A DNA stretch of 33,046 nt. Origin: Clostridia bacterium. GTDB taxonomy: Bacteria; Bacillota; Peptococcia; Peptococcales; BICA1-8. Positions 16,948-25,717 of this stretch are shown piece after piece. Location of the stretch: NCBI GenBank assembly GCA_030154225.1, contig JASKKI010000025.1:1-33046 (forward strand), read 5' to 3'. The notes beneath the pieces are model-generated. The model was not told the origin of the DNA and ran no database searches. It worked only from the letters and a program-made list of their open reading frames with translations. The translations under genes and the position numbers were made by a program. The first letter of the stretch is position 1, and every line of letters begins with the position of its first letter.

Positions 16948-18246
16948 TTATATTTTTCTATTATCAATAACCCGTACAGCTTTTCCTTCACTGCGGGGAA
17001 TTGTTTTCGGTTCTACCAATTTAACCTTTGCAGAGATATTTAATACTGCTTCGATCCGGTCATGGATGGTTTTCTCCAGATGTTCCAGGCCACCAATTTT
17101 ATCGGAAAACATATTTTCCGAGACTTCTACTAATATTTTTAGTTCATCCAAATTGCCTATCCGGTCTACTATTAACTGATAATGGGGTTCTGTTTCACCA
17201 ATCTCCAGTAAAACACTTTCTACCTGAGATGGAAAAACATTTACACCCCTGATAATAAGCATATCATCAGTACGTCCGGTAATTCTACCCATGCGGATAT
17301 GGGTTCTGCCACAGGCACAGACCTCGGGATATAAAAAAGATATGTCCCTGGTACGATACCTTATTACCGGAATACCCTCTTTGGTAATAGTAGTAAATAC
17401 CAATTCACCGGGTTGGCCGTAAGGTAATGTTTCCTGGGTCACAGGATCGATAATTTCCGGAATAAAATGGTCTTCAAAAATATGCAAACCATTCTTGCAT
17501 TGACATTCAGAAGCTACTCCAGGCCCAATGATTTCCGAGAGGCCGTAAATATCTATAGCAGAAATACCCAGTTGGTCCTCGATCTCTTTACGCATATTCT
17601 CCGACCAGGGCTCCGCTCCAAAAATACCATACTTTAATTTCAGTTCTCCCGGTTCAATATCCATTTCCTTCATTACTTCCGCTAGATATATTGCATAGGA
17701 AGGTGTACAGGCCAGTACAGTAGTTCCAAAATCCTTCATTAACATTATCTGCCTTTTAGTATTCCCACCGGATATGGGAATAACTGAGGCACCAATGCGT
17801 TCTGCACCATAATGAGCACCTAAACCTCCTGTAAATAATCCATAGCCATAAGCAATCTGAATTACCGAATCTTTTGTTGTTCCTCCACAAGTCAAAGTCC
17901 TGGCCATTAATTCGGACCAAGTATTTAAATCTTTTCTTGTATAACCTACTACTGTGGGCTTTCCGGTAGTACCAGAAGAAGCATGAACTCTTACTATTTC
18001 CGACAAGGGAACTGCAAACATACCATATGGATAATTATCCCGTAAATCTTGTTTGGTAGTAAAAGGTAAGTATCTAAGATCATCTAAACTTTTAATATCA
18101 CCAGGTTCCAGCCCTTTATCCTGAAAGGCATGACGATAAAAGGGGACATTGTAATAAACCCTTTCCACCACTGACTTTAGACGTTCTAATTGTAGTTCCG
18201 CTAATTGAGGACGGGGCATACATTCTGCAGCTGGATTCCAATACAT
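16948..18246 (-). CDS. paaK: Phenylacetate-CoA ligase
   Basis: This AMP-forming ligase activates phenylacetate (or a related aryl acetate) to its CoA thioester with ATP. The 432-residue protein has the ATP-binding loop [14 protein letters not shown] near residue 90, [13 protein letters not shown] near 214, [15 protein letters not shown] near 236 and the C-terminal subdomain start [11 protein letters not shown] near 330. Upstream TTG and ATG codons exist, but only the ATG at 18246 has its GGGAG at a useful distance. In anaerobic Clostridia the enzyme works with 2-oxoacid:ferredoxin oxidoreductases in fermentation of aromatic amino acids, or in the reverse direction to make them from aryl acids. 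It lies behind a T-box leader with a Phe-like specifier. Confidence 0.93.
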   Translation of the reverse strand: MYWNPAAECMPRPQLAELQLERLKSVVERVYYNVPFYRHAFQDKGLEPGDIKSLDDLRYLPFTTKQDLRDNYPYGMFAVPLSEIVRVHASSGTTGKPTVVGYTRKDLNTWSELMARTLTCGGTTKDSVIQIAYGYGLFTGGLGAHYGAERIGASVIPISGGNTKRQIMLMKDFGTTVLACTPSYAIYLAEVMKEMDIEPGELKLKYGIFGAEPWSENMRKEIEDQLGISAIDIYGLSEIIGPGVASECQCKNGLHIFEDHFIPEIIDPVTQETLPYGQPGELVFTTITKEGIPVIRYRTRDISFLYPEVCACGRTHIRMGRITGRTDDMLIIRGVNVFPSQVESVLLEIGETEPHYQLIVDRIGNLDELKILVEVSENMFSDKIGGLEHLEKTIHDRIEAVLNISAKVKLVEPKTIPRSEGKAVRVIDNRKI

Positions 18247-18261
18247 TTTCATCACTCCCAA

Positions 18262-18575
18262 TTTTTTAATAACTATTTTCCAATTAAAAACCTCCCGCCC
18301 CTAAGTAAGGACGAGAGGTTAACCCGCGGTACCACCTTGATTGGTCAAAATTTTGACCCTCTTTAAGGATACGCAACAAAGTCAAATAATACTTTGTTTT
18401 AATATCCCTCTCCAGATAACGGTGAGAAATTCCGGTCTCACCTACTAAACCCTTTCAGTGAGACAACTCCAGAGGGAACTTCATTCTAACCTTTGTTACC
18501 GGTTTCCAGCATCCCGGTTCTCTGTAAACTCCAGCTAAAACTACTTTCCTCTTTCACAGTTTTTAAGTATATTTA
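18262..18575 (-). promoter_or_regulatory. T-box riboswitch leader, probably phenylalanine-specific
   Basis: The minus-strand leader contains the T-box core AGGTGGTACCGCGGGTT (about 18337-18321), whose CCACC-facing side pairs with uncharged tRNA 3' ends in this class. It is followed by a terminator whose arms are AACCTCTCGTCC and GGGCGGGAGGTT (18320-18286) plus a T tract. Upstream is a stem I with base helix AGAGG/CCTCT, AGTA on the 5' side and GAAGTTC on the 3' side; with the usual single base after GAA the specifier reads TTC (Phe). Uncharged tRNA-Phe would stabilise the antiterminator and allow paaK-ACT expression. The class is certain; the specifier is read by eye. Confidence 0.93.
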
Positions 18576-18581
18576 AATAGA

Positions 18582-18611
18582 AGTATAAAATTAATATTAG
18601 CTATTAGTCAA
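18582..18611 (-). promoter_or_regulatory. Sigma-A promoter of the T-box-paaK transcript
   Basis: TTGACT (18606-18611) and TATACT (18582-18587) are separated by 18 bases on the minus strand. The transcript would start near 18575, just before stem I of the T-box. Confidence 0.7.
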
Positions 18612-18677
18612 TGTGTAAAAAAAATTATATTAATAAAAATAATAATTGGAAAACTACTTGTAATGGGCGGTGATTAA

Positions 18678-19511
18678 ATGATATTTCAAAAAATAACCGA
18701 TATCATATTTATTCTTGTGGGCTCACTTTTATATGGATTTGGTATAAATTACTTTATTGTAGCTAATCACCTGGCAGAAGGTGGTTTTACAGGTATAGCC
18801 CTAATCTTACATTATAAATTTGGTTGGCCCGTTGGAACAGTTATTTTTATAGGCAACATACCTTTAATTTTTGTAGGCTGGAGATTATGGGGTTGGGAAT
18901 TTATATCTAAAACTATTTTAGGTGTTGTTGCTACTTCTTTTTTTATAAGCCTAACAGTTAACTTTCAATTGCCTGTTGAGGATTTATTATTAGCTGCTTT
19001 GTATGGAGGTGTACTTACAGGAGCCGGCTTAGGCCTAGTTTTAAGATACGGTGGTACAACAGGTGGGGCAGATATTATTGGTAGACTTTTTCATCACTAC
19101 CTTGGTGTACGAATGGGTAAATTTTATTTAATGTTTGACTTTTTAGTCTTAAGTTCAGTAGCACTATTTTTTGGCTTAAAAATCACTCTATACTCATTGG
19201 TAACCATCTTTGTCTTTAGTAAAGTAACTGATTTTGTATTAGAAGGAATTGATGCTGCTAATCAAGCTTTAATTATTTCCGACCACAGTACAGAAATTGC
19301 AAATGCCATTGACAGAGAATTGGGAAGAGGCTTTACCTATCTAAAAGGTAAAGGAGGCTATTTAGGGCAGGAAAAAGAAATTATCCTTTGTGTAGTAGGT
19401 AAATGGCAGATCTTCAGGTTAAAGAAATTGATTAAAAGTATTGATCCCAAAGCTTTTGTAATAGTAAGTGATGTTTATGAAGCACTGGGAGAAGGTTTTA
19501 AAAGTGAGTGA
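18678..19511 (+). CDS. YitT family membrane protein
   Basis: The 277-residue protein has about five or six membrane helices in residues 1-190 (including GINYFIVANHLAEGGFTGIA and RYGGTTGGADIIGRL) and a C-terminal cytoplasmic DUF2179 domain (about 200-275; ALIISDHSTEIANAIDREL, LKGKGGYLGQEKEIILCVV). The family is widespread in Firmicutes and its transport or signalling function is not established. The ATG is preceded by GGGCGGTGATTAA. It is divergent from the T-box-paaK unit and convergent with the ArsR-type gene. Confidence 0.9.
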   Translation: MIFQKITDIIFILVGSLLYGFGINYFIVANHLAEGGFTGIALILHYKFGWPVGTVIFIGNIPLIFVGWRLWGWEFISKTILGVVATSFFISLTVNFQLPVEDLLLAALYGGVLTGAGLGLVLRYGGTTGGADIIGRLFHHYLGVRMGKFYLMFDFLVLSSVALFFGLKITLYSLVTIFVFSKVTDFVLEGIDAANQALIISDHSTEIANAIDRELGRGFTYLKGKGGYLGQEKEIILCVVGKWQIFRLKKLIKSIDPKAFVIVSDVYEALGEGFKSE

Positions 19512-19574
19512 AGTAGTAATTATATGTAGCACATATCTTAATGGTCAATGGAAAAAAGTTTTTTAAAAAAGAGC

Positions 19575-19605
19575 AAAAGAAAATTAAGGCCCGGAGGACC
19601 TTAAT
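19575..19605 (-). terminator. Intrinsic terminator of the ArsR-type gene
   Basis: ATTAAGGTCC-TCC-GGGCCTTAAT on the minus strand (19605-19583) is a 10-bp stem with one G-U pair, followed by TTTCTTTT. Confidence 0.8.
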
Positions 19606-19616
19606 AGTAATGTGTA

Positions 19617-19901
19617 TCAGCTTATCTTGTAGTTTAACTGATAACTTTTTGCTACAGCACGATAATATTTTTCTAATATACCACCCTTTTCTATTGTTTC
19701 AACTAGTTTAATAAGATTTTGCTTTTCTAATTCTTTAACATGGTAATGCATTTTTGCCGAAGATTGTCCCAATAAATCTGCAATCTGTTTAACAGTAGCC
19801 TGACGTTCAATCAAAATTTTTAAAACTTTAACCCTAAGGGGGTCAGCAACCGATTTGATTTTTTCTAAGTCTTCTAGTAACAAGTTCTCTTCCATTACCA
19901 T
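19617..19901 (-). CDS. ArsR-family winged-helix regulator
   Basis: The 94-residue protein is one winged helix-turn-helix: VADPLRVKVLKILIE (helices 1-2), VKQIADLLGQSSAKMHYHVK (recognition helix) and the wing EKGGILEKYYRAVAKSY. It lacks the CxC metal site of ArsR proper and looks like the HTH_20-type subgroup whose effectors are mostly unknown. The start ATG has GGGGG seven bases upstream. It is a single-gene transcript with its own terminator; its closest neighbour, yitT, is convergent, so its target is not evident. Confidence 0.85.
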   Translation of the reverse strand: MVMEENLLLEDLEKIKSVADPLRVKVLKILIERQATVKQIADLLGQSSAKMHYHVKELEKQNLIKLVETIEKGGILEKYYRAVAKSYQLNYKIS

Positions 19902-20103
19902 AACAACACCCCCTGATACCTAACAGAAATATATTTTTATTAATTATTGTATAACAGAAAAGAAATAAAATCAATATTAATGATTAATAATTCTGAATAC
20001 ATTAAAAAAATTTCAATAAAATAAATTTATAAATGGGAGTGCCCAATATACCAGAGGGAGTAATTTGGTAGTTAGTGACTAGGCGAAGTTTGTTAACGGC
20101 CGC

Positions 20104-20748
20104 TTACTTGTTTTTGTTGAGTTTGAAGAACAGCGTCATCAAACTATCCCCCACATGGATATCTTCAATAATTACATTTTTATTCCCGTGTAACAAAACA
20201 GGTGCAAAATTCCAAATTCCTTTTACACCAGCTGTAATTAAAATATCGGCTATTTCCTGAGCCACCGACGCCGGAGTGGTTATAATTCCAACTTCTACAG
20301 GATTTTTATTTAAGAATTCAGGTAATGTTTTAACATCCAAGACATCCAGTGACCCTAATTTATTACCAATTATCTCAGGGTTATTGTCAAAGATACCGAT
20401 AATCTTTAATCCCCTGCGGGAAAAGCCGGGATATCCTGCAATAGCCTTTCCCATATTCCCGGCACCCACAATTATAGCATTATAGATCTTTTCCAACCCG
20501 ATGATACTGGAAATAGCCTGTTTCAACGTTACTACTTTATAACCATAACCCTGTTGCCCGAACTCACCAAAATAACTTAGATCCTGCCGTAATTGGGAGG
20601 ACGTAATACCCATTAACTGACTTAATTCCCGTGATGATATCCGTTCGGTACCTTGTTCAATTAATTGATTTATAAACCTAAAATACATAGGTAATCTTTT
20701 AATAACAGCTTTTGGTACAGTTACCATCCTAATTGGTTTACTGTCCAT
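20104..20748 (-). CDS. rex: Redox-sensing transcriptional repressor Rex
   Basis: Rex is a dimeric repressor that leaves its operators when the NADH/NAD+ ratio rises. The protein (214 residues from the chosen ATG) has an N-terminal winged helix (about 10-75; VPKAVIKRLPMYFRF, ISSRELSQLMGITSSQLRQD) and a Rossmann domain with IVGAGNMGKAIA near 90, then GIWNFAPVLL near 180. A GTG start at 20760 is possible, but the ATG has TAGGTG nine bases upstream. It is the last gene of the hydrogenase operon, 12 bp after the hydrogenase, and a Rex-like operator lies at the operon promoter, predicting autoregulation. Confidence 0.95.
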   Translation of the reverse strand: MDSKPIRMVTVPKAVIKRLPMYFRFINQLIEQGTERISSRELSQLMGITSSQLRQDLSYFGEFGQQGYGYKVVTLKQAISSIIGLEKIYNAIIVGAGNMGKAIAGYPGFSRRGLKIIGIFDNNPEIIGNKLGSLDVLDVKTLPEFLNKNPVEVGIITTPASVAQEIADILITAGVKGIWNFAPVLLHGNKNVIIEDIHVGDSLMTLFFKLNKNK

Positions 20749-20760
20749 TTTAATAATCAC

Positions 20761-22278
20761 CTACTTTTCCCTGTGTAAGCCTTTGCCTACGTCTTTTCTA
20801 ATTATTTGGGCAGAATTATTATCTTGAGCCGATTGTTTTTCCGATTTCTGGCAGATATTTTGCAGAAAACGCCTGGTAATTTTACCATCCATTAGAGTAC
20901 CTGGCCCTCCTAAACATCCACCCACACAAGCCATACCTTCTAAGAAATTTGCCTCACATTTTCCCTTTCTTAAGCCATTTAATAGTTCTGTACATTCATT
21001 TAACCCTTGAGCATTAATAGGAGTCCAGATTATCTCTTTATTCTCCAGTACCTTTCCTACAGCTTGGGCTACTCCTCCGGCTTGAGCAAAACCTCGCCCT
21101 GCTCCTGAAACATTATTTTCTAATCCTTTTTCTGTTTCTAACTCCATTACATTAATTCCAGCAGCGACTAACATGGCGGTCAATTCTTCAAAAGTTAAAA
21201 CAGCATCAACAATTCCGCTTTCCCATGCTTCTGATTTTTTGGCGATACAAGGTCCAATAAATACTACTTTATAATCCGGATCTTTTTGTTTTAAATACTT
21301 AGCTATTGCTACCATAGGTGATACGGTACTGGACATATGTCTTTCCAATTCGGGATAATGTTTCTTTATTAAATTGACAAAACTAGGACAGCATGAGGAA
21401 GTCATAAACTTCAATTGTTCAGGAACTTTCTCAAAAAATTCTTCCGCTTCTTCCAATGAAACTATATCAGCTCCCAGAGCTACCTCAACAACCTTAGTAA
21501 AACCTAGCTTTTCTAGAGCTCTTAAAACCGGACCCGGGTTATCTTTTTGGCCTAATTGGCCAATAAAAGCAGGAGCTAATATGGCATAAACCTGATTATT
21601 TTTCAAATAATCAATAACCTTAACAATTTGTGATGGATGGGAAATTGCTCCATAAGGACACCCTATTACACAAGCTCCACATTCTACACATTTATTATAA
21701 TCAATTGTGGCTTTGCGGTCAGTATCTGATTTTATGGCACCTATTTGACAGGATGCTTCACAAGGCCTATTTATTTCAACTATGGCATTATAAGGACAAG
21801 ATTTTTTACACAAACCACATTCAATACATCTGTTTTGATCAATATATGCCTGCTCCTGAACAACAGATATAGCATCCCTGGGACAGGCATTTTGGCAAGC
21901 ATGGGCTAAACAATTCTGGCAGGCATTTGTAACAAAAAACTTATTAATAGGACAACCTTCACAGGCTATATCAATTATATTGATTTGATTTTCGCCCAGG
22001 TCAGGATATTCTAAAGCGATTGATAGTAAATCACTAAGCCGTCTCTTTTTATATTCACTTTTTTGAGCTAAACCTAAAGCAAGTTTAATTCTTTCGGCAT
22101 ATATGGCTTTTTCTTTATACTCACAACAACGGTACCGCTGATTACCCATACTAACCAACTTTTCGGGCAAATCATCAACTTCCTGAGTTAACTTACCCGA
22201 CATCGCTAAACGAGCAACCTCGGTTAATACACGACGTCTGATCTTTACCGTTTCGTTTACATATCTAGTACTAACCAC
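20761..22278 (-). CDS. [FeFe] hydrogenase with multiple [4Fe-4S] clusters (group B-like)
   Basis: This protein (about 505 residues) should catalyse reversible H2 formation with ferredoxin-type electron transfer in the cytoplasm. An N-terminal helical region (1-105) carries few recognised features; then come cysteine-rich segments (about 112-135), a ferredoxin pair (CIECGLCKKSCP near 154, CVECGACVIGCP near 200), and the H-cluster domain from about 235 with TSSCCPS (Cys299, Cys300 in the longer frame numbering), GPCIAKKSEA (Cys347) and EGMACVGGC (Cys454, Cys458). The H-cluster cysteines are all present. The start is taken as GTG 22278, because GAGGTG precedes it properly; GTG 22287 lies inside that sequence. 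It is preceded by a [2Fe-2S] protein and followed by rex. There is no NADH-binding (NuoF-like) gene here, so it is not the usual bifurcating trimer. Confidence 0.93.
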   Translation of the reverse strand: MVSTRYVNETVKIRRRVLTEVARLAMSGKLTQEVDDLPEKLVSMGNQRYRCCEYKEKAIYAERIKLALGLAQKSEYKKRRLSDLLSIALEYPDLGENQINIIDIACEGCPINKFFVTNACQNCLAHACQNACPRDAISVVQEQAYIDQNRCIECGLCKKSCPYNAIVEINRPCEASCQIGAIKSDTDRKATIDYNKCVECGACVIGCPYGAISHPSQIVKVIDYLKNNQVYAILAPAFIGQLGQKDNPGPVLRALEKLGFTKVVEVALGADIVSLEEAEEFFEKVPEQLKFMTSSCCPSFVNLIKKHYPELERHMSSTVSPMVAIAKYLKQKDPDYKVVFIGPCIAKKSEAWESGIVDAVLTFEELTAMLVAAGINVMELETEKGLENNVSGAGRGFAQAGGVAQAVGKVLENKEIIWTPINAQGLNECTELLNGLRKGKCEANFLEGMACVGGCLGGPGTLMDGKITRRFLQNICQKSEKQSAQDNNSAQIIRKDVGKGLHREK

Positions 22279-22288
22279 TAGTTTCACC

Positions 22289-22528
22289 TCACTTTTGTGT
22301 TGATTGAATAATCATTTTCTTTAACCTTTCTGGGGTCACCTGAGTATATAAAATACCATTAAATCTAATATTAGGTCCCTCGCCGCACTCACCCAGACAA
22401 GGAATAACGGATATTTCCAAATGTTCTTTATATTGGGGTTTTAGATTATTTACCACTTGATTTAAGTCAAATGAACCCATTAGATGGCAAGAAGTGCCGG
22501 AACATATTTCTAGCTTAACTTTCCTCAT
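22289..22528 (-). CDS. Thioredoxin-like [2Fe-2S] ferredoxin-type protein (NuoE/HydC-like), second copy
   Basis: The 79-residue protein resembles the [2Fe-2S] domain of NuoE-type subunits: CSGTSC near residue 9 and CLGEC near 44 supply four cysteines. The text EIC-G-SCHL-G is shared with the 92-residue protein at the start of the operon, so the two are paralogues. It may pass electrons between the hydrogenase and an unknown partner. The ATG has GGAGG seven bases upstream, and the gene ends 10 bp before the hydrogenase start. Confidence 0.88.
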   Translation of the reverse strand: MRKVKLEICSGTSCHLMGSFDLNQVVNNLKPQYKEHLEISVIPCLGECGEGPNIRFNGILYTQVTPERLKKMIIQSTQK

Positions 22529-22540
22529 ACTAACTCCTCC

Positions 22541-23683
22541 CTAAAACCAGTATATTTCCACAATTTTTCCCCGGGCTATTAGTTGTTCTTTCCATCGTTC
22601 TACAATAGATTTTCTCATTCTAAGAGGCAACGGAAGCTCGGGATTTTGGTGCGCTGGATTAATTTGAGTACCAACCATAAAAGTTATTTTATCACATTCT
22701 AGAAGTTCTTTAACTAGTAAACTAGCACCATCTAAGGAATCAAATTTACTGCAGTTTCTTTCTAATAATTCTAAGCCCTTACTCAGAGTAAGAATACCTT
22801 CAGTAATTAGGTCAACACCTTCCATTTCCGCGATGGGAGGAACTTCCGGATCAATATAAGAAAGGTTAACCTTTAAGGGTTTATTAATTTCCCGAGCCAC
22901 TATTTTAGCGGTAGTACCACCACAAACTATTTTTACATTGGCGGTATTCATGAATTTTTCTACAATTTCAGAATCCCGGGAACTATCTTTAGGAGGTCCG
23001 GTAAAAACAACCGCATCTTTTGCTTTTCTAAGGCGTAATGTGACCACTGATGTATCATCACCTGGCTCTTGGGCATAAAAAGTTTCACACATCTCAATTA
23101 ACTGGTTAGCTATTTCCTGGGCATTACCAGTGATATCAATATTATTTTCCAAATTATGCACAAGGCCATCTATTCCCAATCCTAAAGGTAATATTTCCCC
23201 TAAACCGGCTTGAGTTACTCCATCACTTACTATTACTAATATTTCATTTTCAGCTAGCTTAAAGTATGCTTCCCCAATTTTTTTCCCAAAAATCCTCTTA
23301 GTTGAAGTTGAGATTAATTCAGCTTTTCCCTTGCTAAGTTTTAAAATTGGAGGACTATCATACTCGAACAAATGCACTTCTCCCATTCTATTAACTTTAA
23401 TTATTGTAAAGGTTGAGTAAGCCAATCCTCTAACTTTACAGGTTGGTAATGTTTGCACAATAGTTTCTACTACCTCATTTACCGGAACATTCTGGCACAT
23501 CATATGGGCTGCAATTTTTGTTGTCAAAGTAGATAGAATATTTGCTTTAACACCACTACCCAATCCATCAGATAAAACTATAATAGTACTTTCCGAAGTA
23601 CGGCTAATTTCAACCGCATCTCCGCACAATTCTTCACCTTTCTTTGCTAATTGGGCTACACCGATCTCAGGTACTAATTGCAT
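22541..23683 (-). CDS. SpoIIE-type PP2C serine phosphatase with unassigned C-terminal domain
   Basis: The N-terminal half (about 1-210) is a SpoIIE/PP2C-type phosphatase domain; the metal-binding aspartates are visible in VLSDGLGSGVKA near 35, VSDGVTQAGLG near 150 and PGDDTSVV near 200. Such enzymes dephosphorylate serine or threonine on partner proteins such as anti-anti-sigma factors. The remaining 170 residues (KIVCGGTTAKIVAREINKPL near 251, GVDLITEGILTLSK near 287) do not match any domain I can name. The start codon lies inside the hydS-like gene (10-bp overlap), so translation is coupled and the phosphatase probably acts as output of that sensor. No anti-sigma or kinase gene is near. Confidence 0.88.
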   Translation of the reverse strand: MQLVPEIGVAQLAKKGEELCGDAVEISRTSESTIIVLSDGLGSGVKANILSTLTTKIAAHMMCQNVPVNEVVETIVQTLPTCKVRGLAYSTFTIIKVNRMGEVHLFEYDSPPILKLSKGKAELISTSTKRIFGKKIGEAYFKLAENEILVIVSDGVTQAGLGEILPLGLGIDGLVHNLENNIDITGNAQEIANQLIEMCETFYAQEPGDDTSVVTLRLRKAKDAVVFTGPPKDSSRDSEIVEKFMNTANVKIVCGGTTAKIVAREINKPLKVNLSYIDPEVPPIAEMEGVDLITEGILTLSKGLELLERNCSKFDSLDGASLLVKELLECDKITFMVGTQINPAHQNPELPLPLRMRKSIVERWKEQLIARGKIVEIYWF

Positions 23684-25383
23684 GACCTGTTTCGCTCCGT
23701 TTCTTTATTAAAATGTTTAATTAATTCCAGTAAAGTTGTTTTAGTCTCCGCTGTTGTTTCACCTAAAAGGCCTGCAATTTGCTGTGCTACTAACATTTGA
23801 TTATTAATTACATGTTGTGCTTTACTTAATATTTTTTCTTTAATTTGTTCCATTTCCCGACGTTCTTTTATACTTTCTGTGATATCGGTAATTATAGCCA
23901 TATATAAATTTTCATTGGAATTGGCCATAGGGACAACAATTTGCCTAGTACAAAGGTCTAATTCATCATAACATATAGTGTAATCTTTTATAGATACACC
24001 TGTGTTAATAACTTGTAAAAAATGTTCAGTATTTAAAAAGTCCGCAAGATTATCCCCTACATCCAGCTCATAAAATGCAAAAAAATCCTTGGCAGCCGGA
24101 TTAAGTTCTTTAATTTGTAAATTTTTATCAAAAACTATTATTCCATTTGGAGTAGAGTTAACAATGGTATGGGCTCTAGATTCCGCCTTTGATTTCATAT
24201 AAGACATACACATTTCCAGTTCAGCATGACCTCTATATACTGCCTGAGCCTTTTCCCGGCAGGTTATATAACCGCAACCACCACAGTTTTTTTCATCCTC
24301 GGTACTATATTTTCCAATTTGAGCTAATATTTGTCTAATAGTTTCCTCCGGAACTTCTTCTTCCCGATAGGGTCGTGGTTTAAAATTTCTTGTTAATAAA
24401 GTACCTGTTATAGGATAAAGTTCTTTATCAGGCAAATTTTTAAATTGGTTATAAAAATCTACCACATAACGTTTTCGTTCCGGCAGACTTTTTTTATGGT
24501 CCATTACAGGTCCATCAATACATCCACCTCGACATGCCATTAGTTCAATAAATTTCAAATCCAGTTTACCTTCTTTTATACTAGTTAGTGTGTGCCAACA
24601 ATCTTCTAATCCTGTAACAGTTTCTACCTGTGCATCTTGCAACTGGTTATTTACAAAAGACATAATAGTTCCACCGGGTAATGGAAAGAGTCTGGTTTCT
24701 AATTTAAAACTTTTTTCTAGATATTTTTCTTGTTTTGCTAAAACTTTTTCTTGCTTAAGTAACTCTTCCAGTTGTGCAAAAGTTAAAACAGCGTCAATGC
24801 GACCCTCTTTACCCCTTTCTACCATCTTAGCTATACAGGGCCCAGCAAATACAATCCTGGTATCCCAACCTAACCGTTCTTTTATACTTAGACCATGGGC
24901 AATTGCTGGGGAAGCTACTGGAGCAAGATTAGTAACCAGTTCAGGGAAAAAAATTTCTATAAAATTCACAATAACAGGACAACAGGATGAAATAACAAGT
25001 TGTTCACTTTCCTGGAAAAAGTACTTATAAGCTTCTGCAGTATAATAAGCACCAATAGATGTTTCTTCTACAGCAAAAAATCCTAATGCCCTAAGCCTTG
25101 CAAATAAATTTTTACTATCTGTATTAAAATAGGCAGGAAAGCTAGGAGCAATACTTAAAACTACCTTGGATTGGGAAGATAGGAAGTCTCTTACCTTATA
25201 TACCTCACTTTTTATGAGCTTGGCCTGCTGCGGACATTCCAAAACACATTTGCCGCATAAAATACATTTTTCATCTAGAACTTTTGCTTGCCCATCTTTA
25301 ACACTAATGGCTTTAACCGGACAAACCCTTAGGCAACGATAACAGTCTTTACAGTCTGCACTACGAGTTGTAATGGGATGCAT
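23674..25383 (-). CDS. Sensory-type [FeFe] hydrogenase with PAS domain (HydS-like)
   Basis: The 569-residue protein is built of two N-terminal [4Fe-4S] ferredoxin motifs (CKDCYRCLRVCP at 11-21, CILCGKCVLECP at 40-51), an H-cluster domain (SSCCPV with Cys134/135, GPCIAK Cys183, ELMACRGGC Cys284/288), a [4Fe-4S] segment with Cys367, 370, 375 and 392, a PAS domain (about 402-500, STPNGIIVFDKNLQIKELNP) and a C-terminal helical tail (about 503-560). All H-cluster cysteines are kept, but the neighbouring text differs from catalytic enzymes. This architecture is known as HydS (group C) and is thought to sense H2 or redox state. No histidine-kinase domain is present; the overlapping phosphatase gene is the likely effector. 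The ATG has AGGAGG eight bases upstream. Confidence 0.9.
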   Translation of the reverse strand: MHPITTRSADCKDCYRCLRVCPVKAISVKDGQAKVLDEKCILCGKCVLECPQQAKLIKSEVYKVRDFLSSQSKVVLSIAPSFPAYFNTDSKNLFARLRALGFFAVEETSIGAYYTAEAYKYFFQESEQLVISSCCPVIVNFIEIFFPELVTNLAPVASPAIAHGLSIKERLGWDTRIVFAGPCIAKMVERGKEGRIDAVLTFAQLEELLKQEKVLAKQEKYLEKSFKLETRLFPLPGGTIMSFVNNQLQDAQVETVTGLEDCWHTLTSIKEGKLDLKFIELMACRGGCIDGPVMDHKKSLPERKRYVVDFYNQFKNLPDKELYPITGTLLTRNFKPRPYREEEVPEETIRQILAQIGKYSTEDEKNCGGCGYITCREKAQAVYRGHAELEMCMSYMKSKAESRAHTIVNSTPNGIIVFDKNLQIKELNPAAKDFFAFYELDVGDNLADFLNTEHFLQVINTGVSIKDYTICYDELDLCTRQIVVPMANSNENLYMAIITDITESIKERREMEQIKEKILSKAQHVINNQMLVAQQIAGLLGETTAETKTTLLELIKHFNKETERNRSCN

Positions 25384-25639
25384 CTGATAAACCTCCTAAC
25401 ACCCAGTTATTAAAAATATTATTTACTTTTTCCGGGGTTACATGGTAAAAAACTTGTTCATTGATTTTAACCATAACTCCATCCATACAGTGCCCCTGGC
25501 AAAAACTACCTACTAATTTCAACTTGGCATTAGACTGTAAACCATTTTTCCTTATTTCCTGCTGAAAAGCATTAACCACCTGAGAAGCCCCTTTTAGATG
25601 ACAGGAGCTACCTACACAAATTTCAATTTTTATCATCAT
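25361..25639 (-). CDS. Thioredoxin-like [2Fe-2S] ferredoxin-type protein, first copy
   Basis: The 92-residue protein has CVGSSC near residue 8 and CQGHC near 46-50, the four cysteines of a NuoE/HydC-like [2Fe-2S] cluster. Its last 7 codons overlap the start of the hydS-like gene, so the two are coupled. It is the first gene of the hydrogenase/rex operon. Two consecutive ATG codons begin the frame; the second (25636) is a little better spaced from GGTGGGG. Confidence 0.88.
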   Translation of the reverse strand: MMIKIEICVGSSCHLKGASQVVNAFQQEIRKNGLQSNAKLKLVGSFCQGHCMDGVMVKINEQVFYHVTPEKVNNIFNNWVLGGLSDASHYNS

Positions 25640-25717
25640 TGCACCCCACCTAAGTAAAAACTACTCTGTCCCCTGGGTAAAAAGTTATTATTAAATATTT
25701 AGCCACTATTTCTATAC

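Noticed and set aside
20761-22528. NADH-dependent electron-bifurcating HydABC hydrogenase
   Set aside because: No NuoF-like flavin/NADH subunit is present; only small [2Fe-2S] proteins of the NuoE/HydC kind accompany the hydrogenase.
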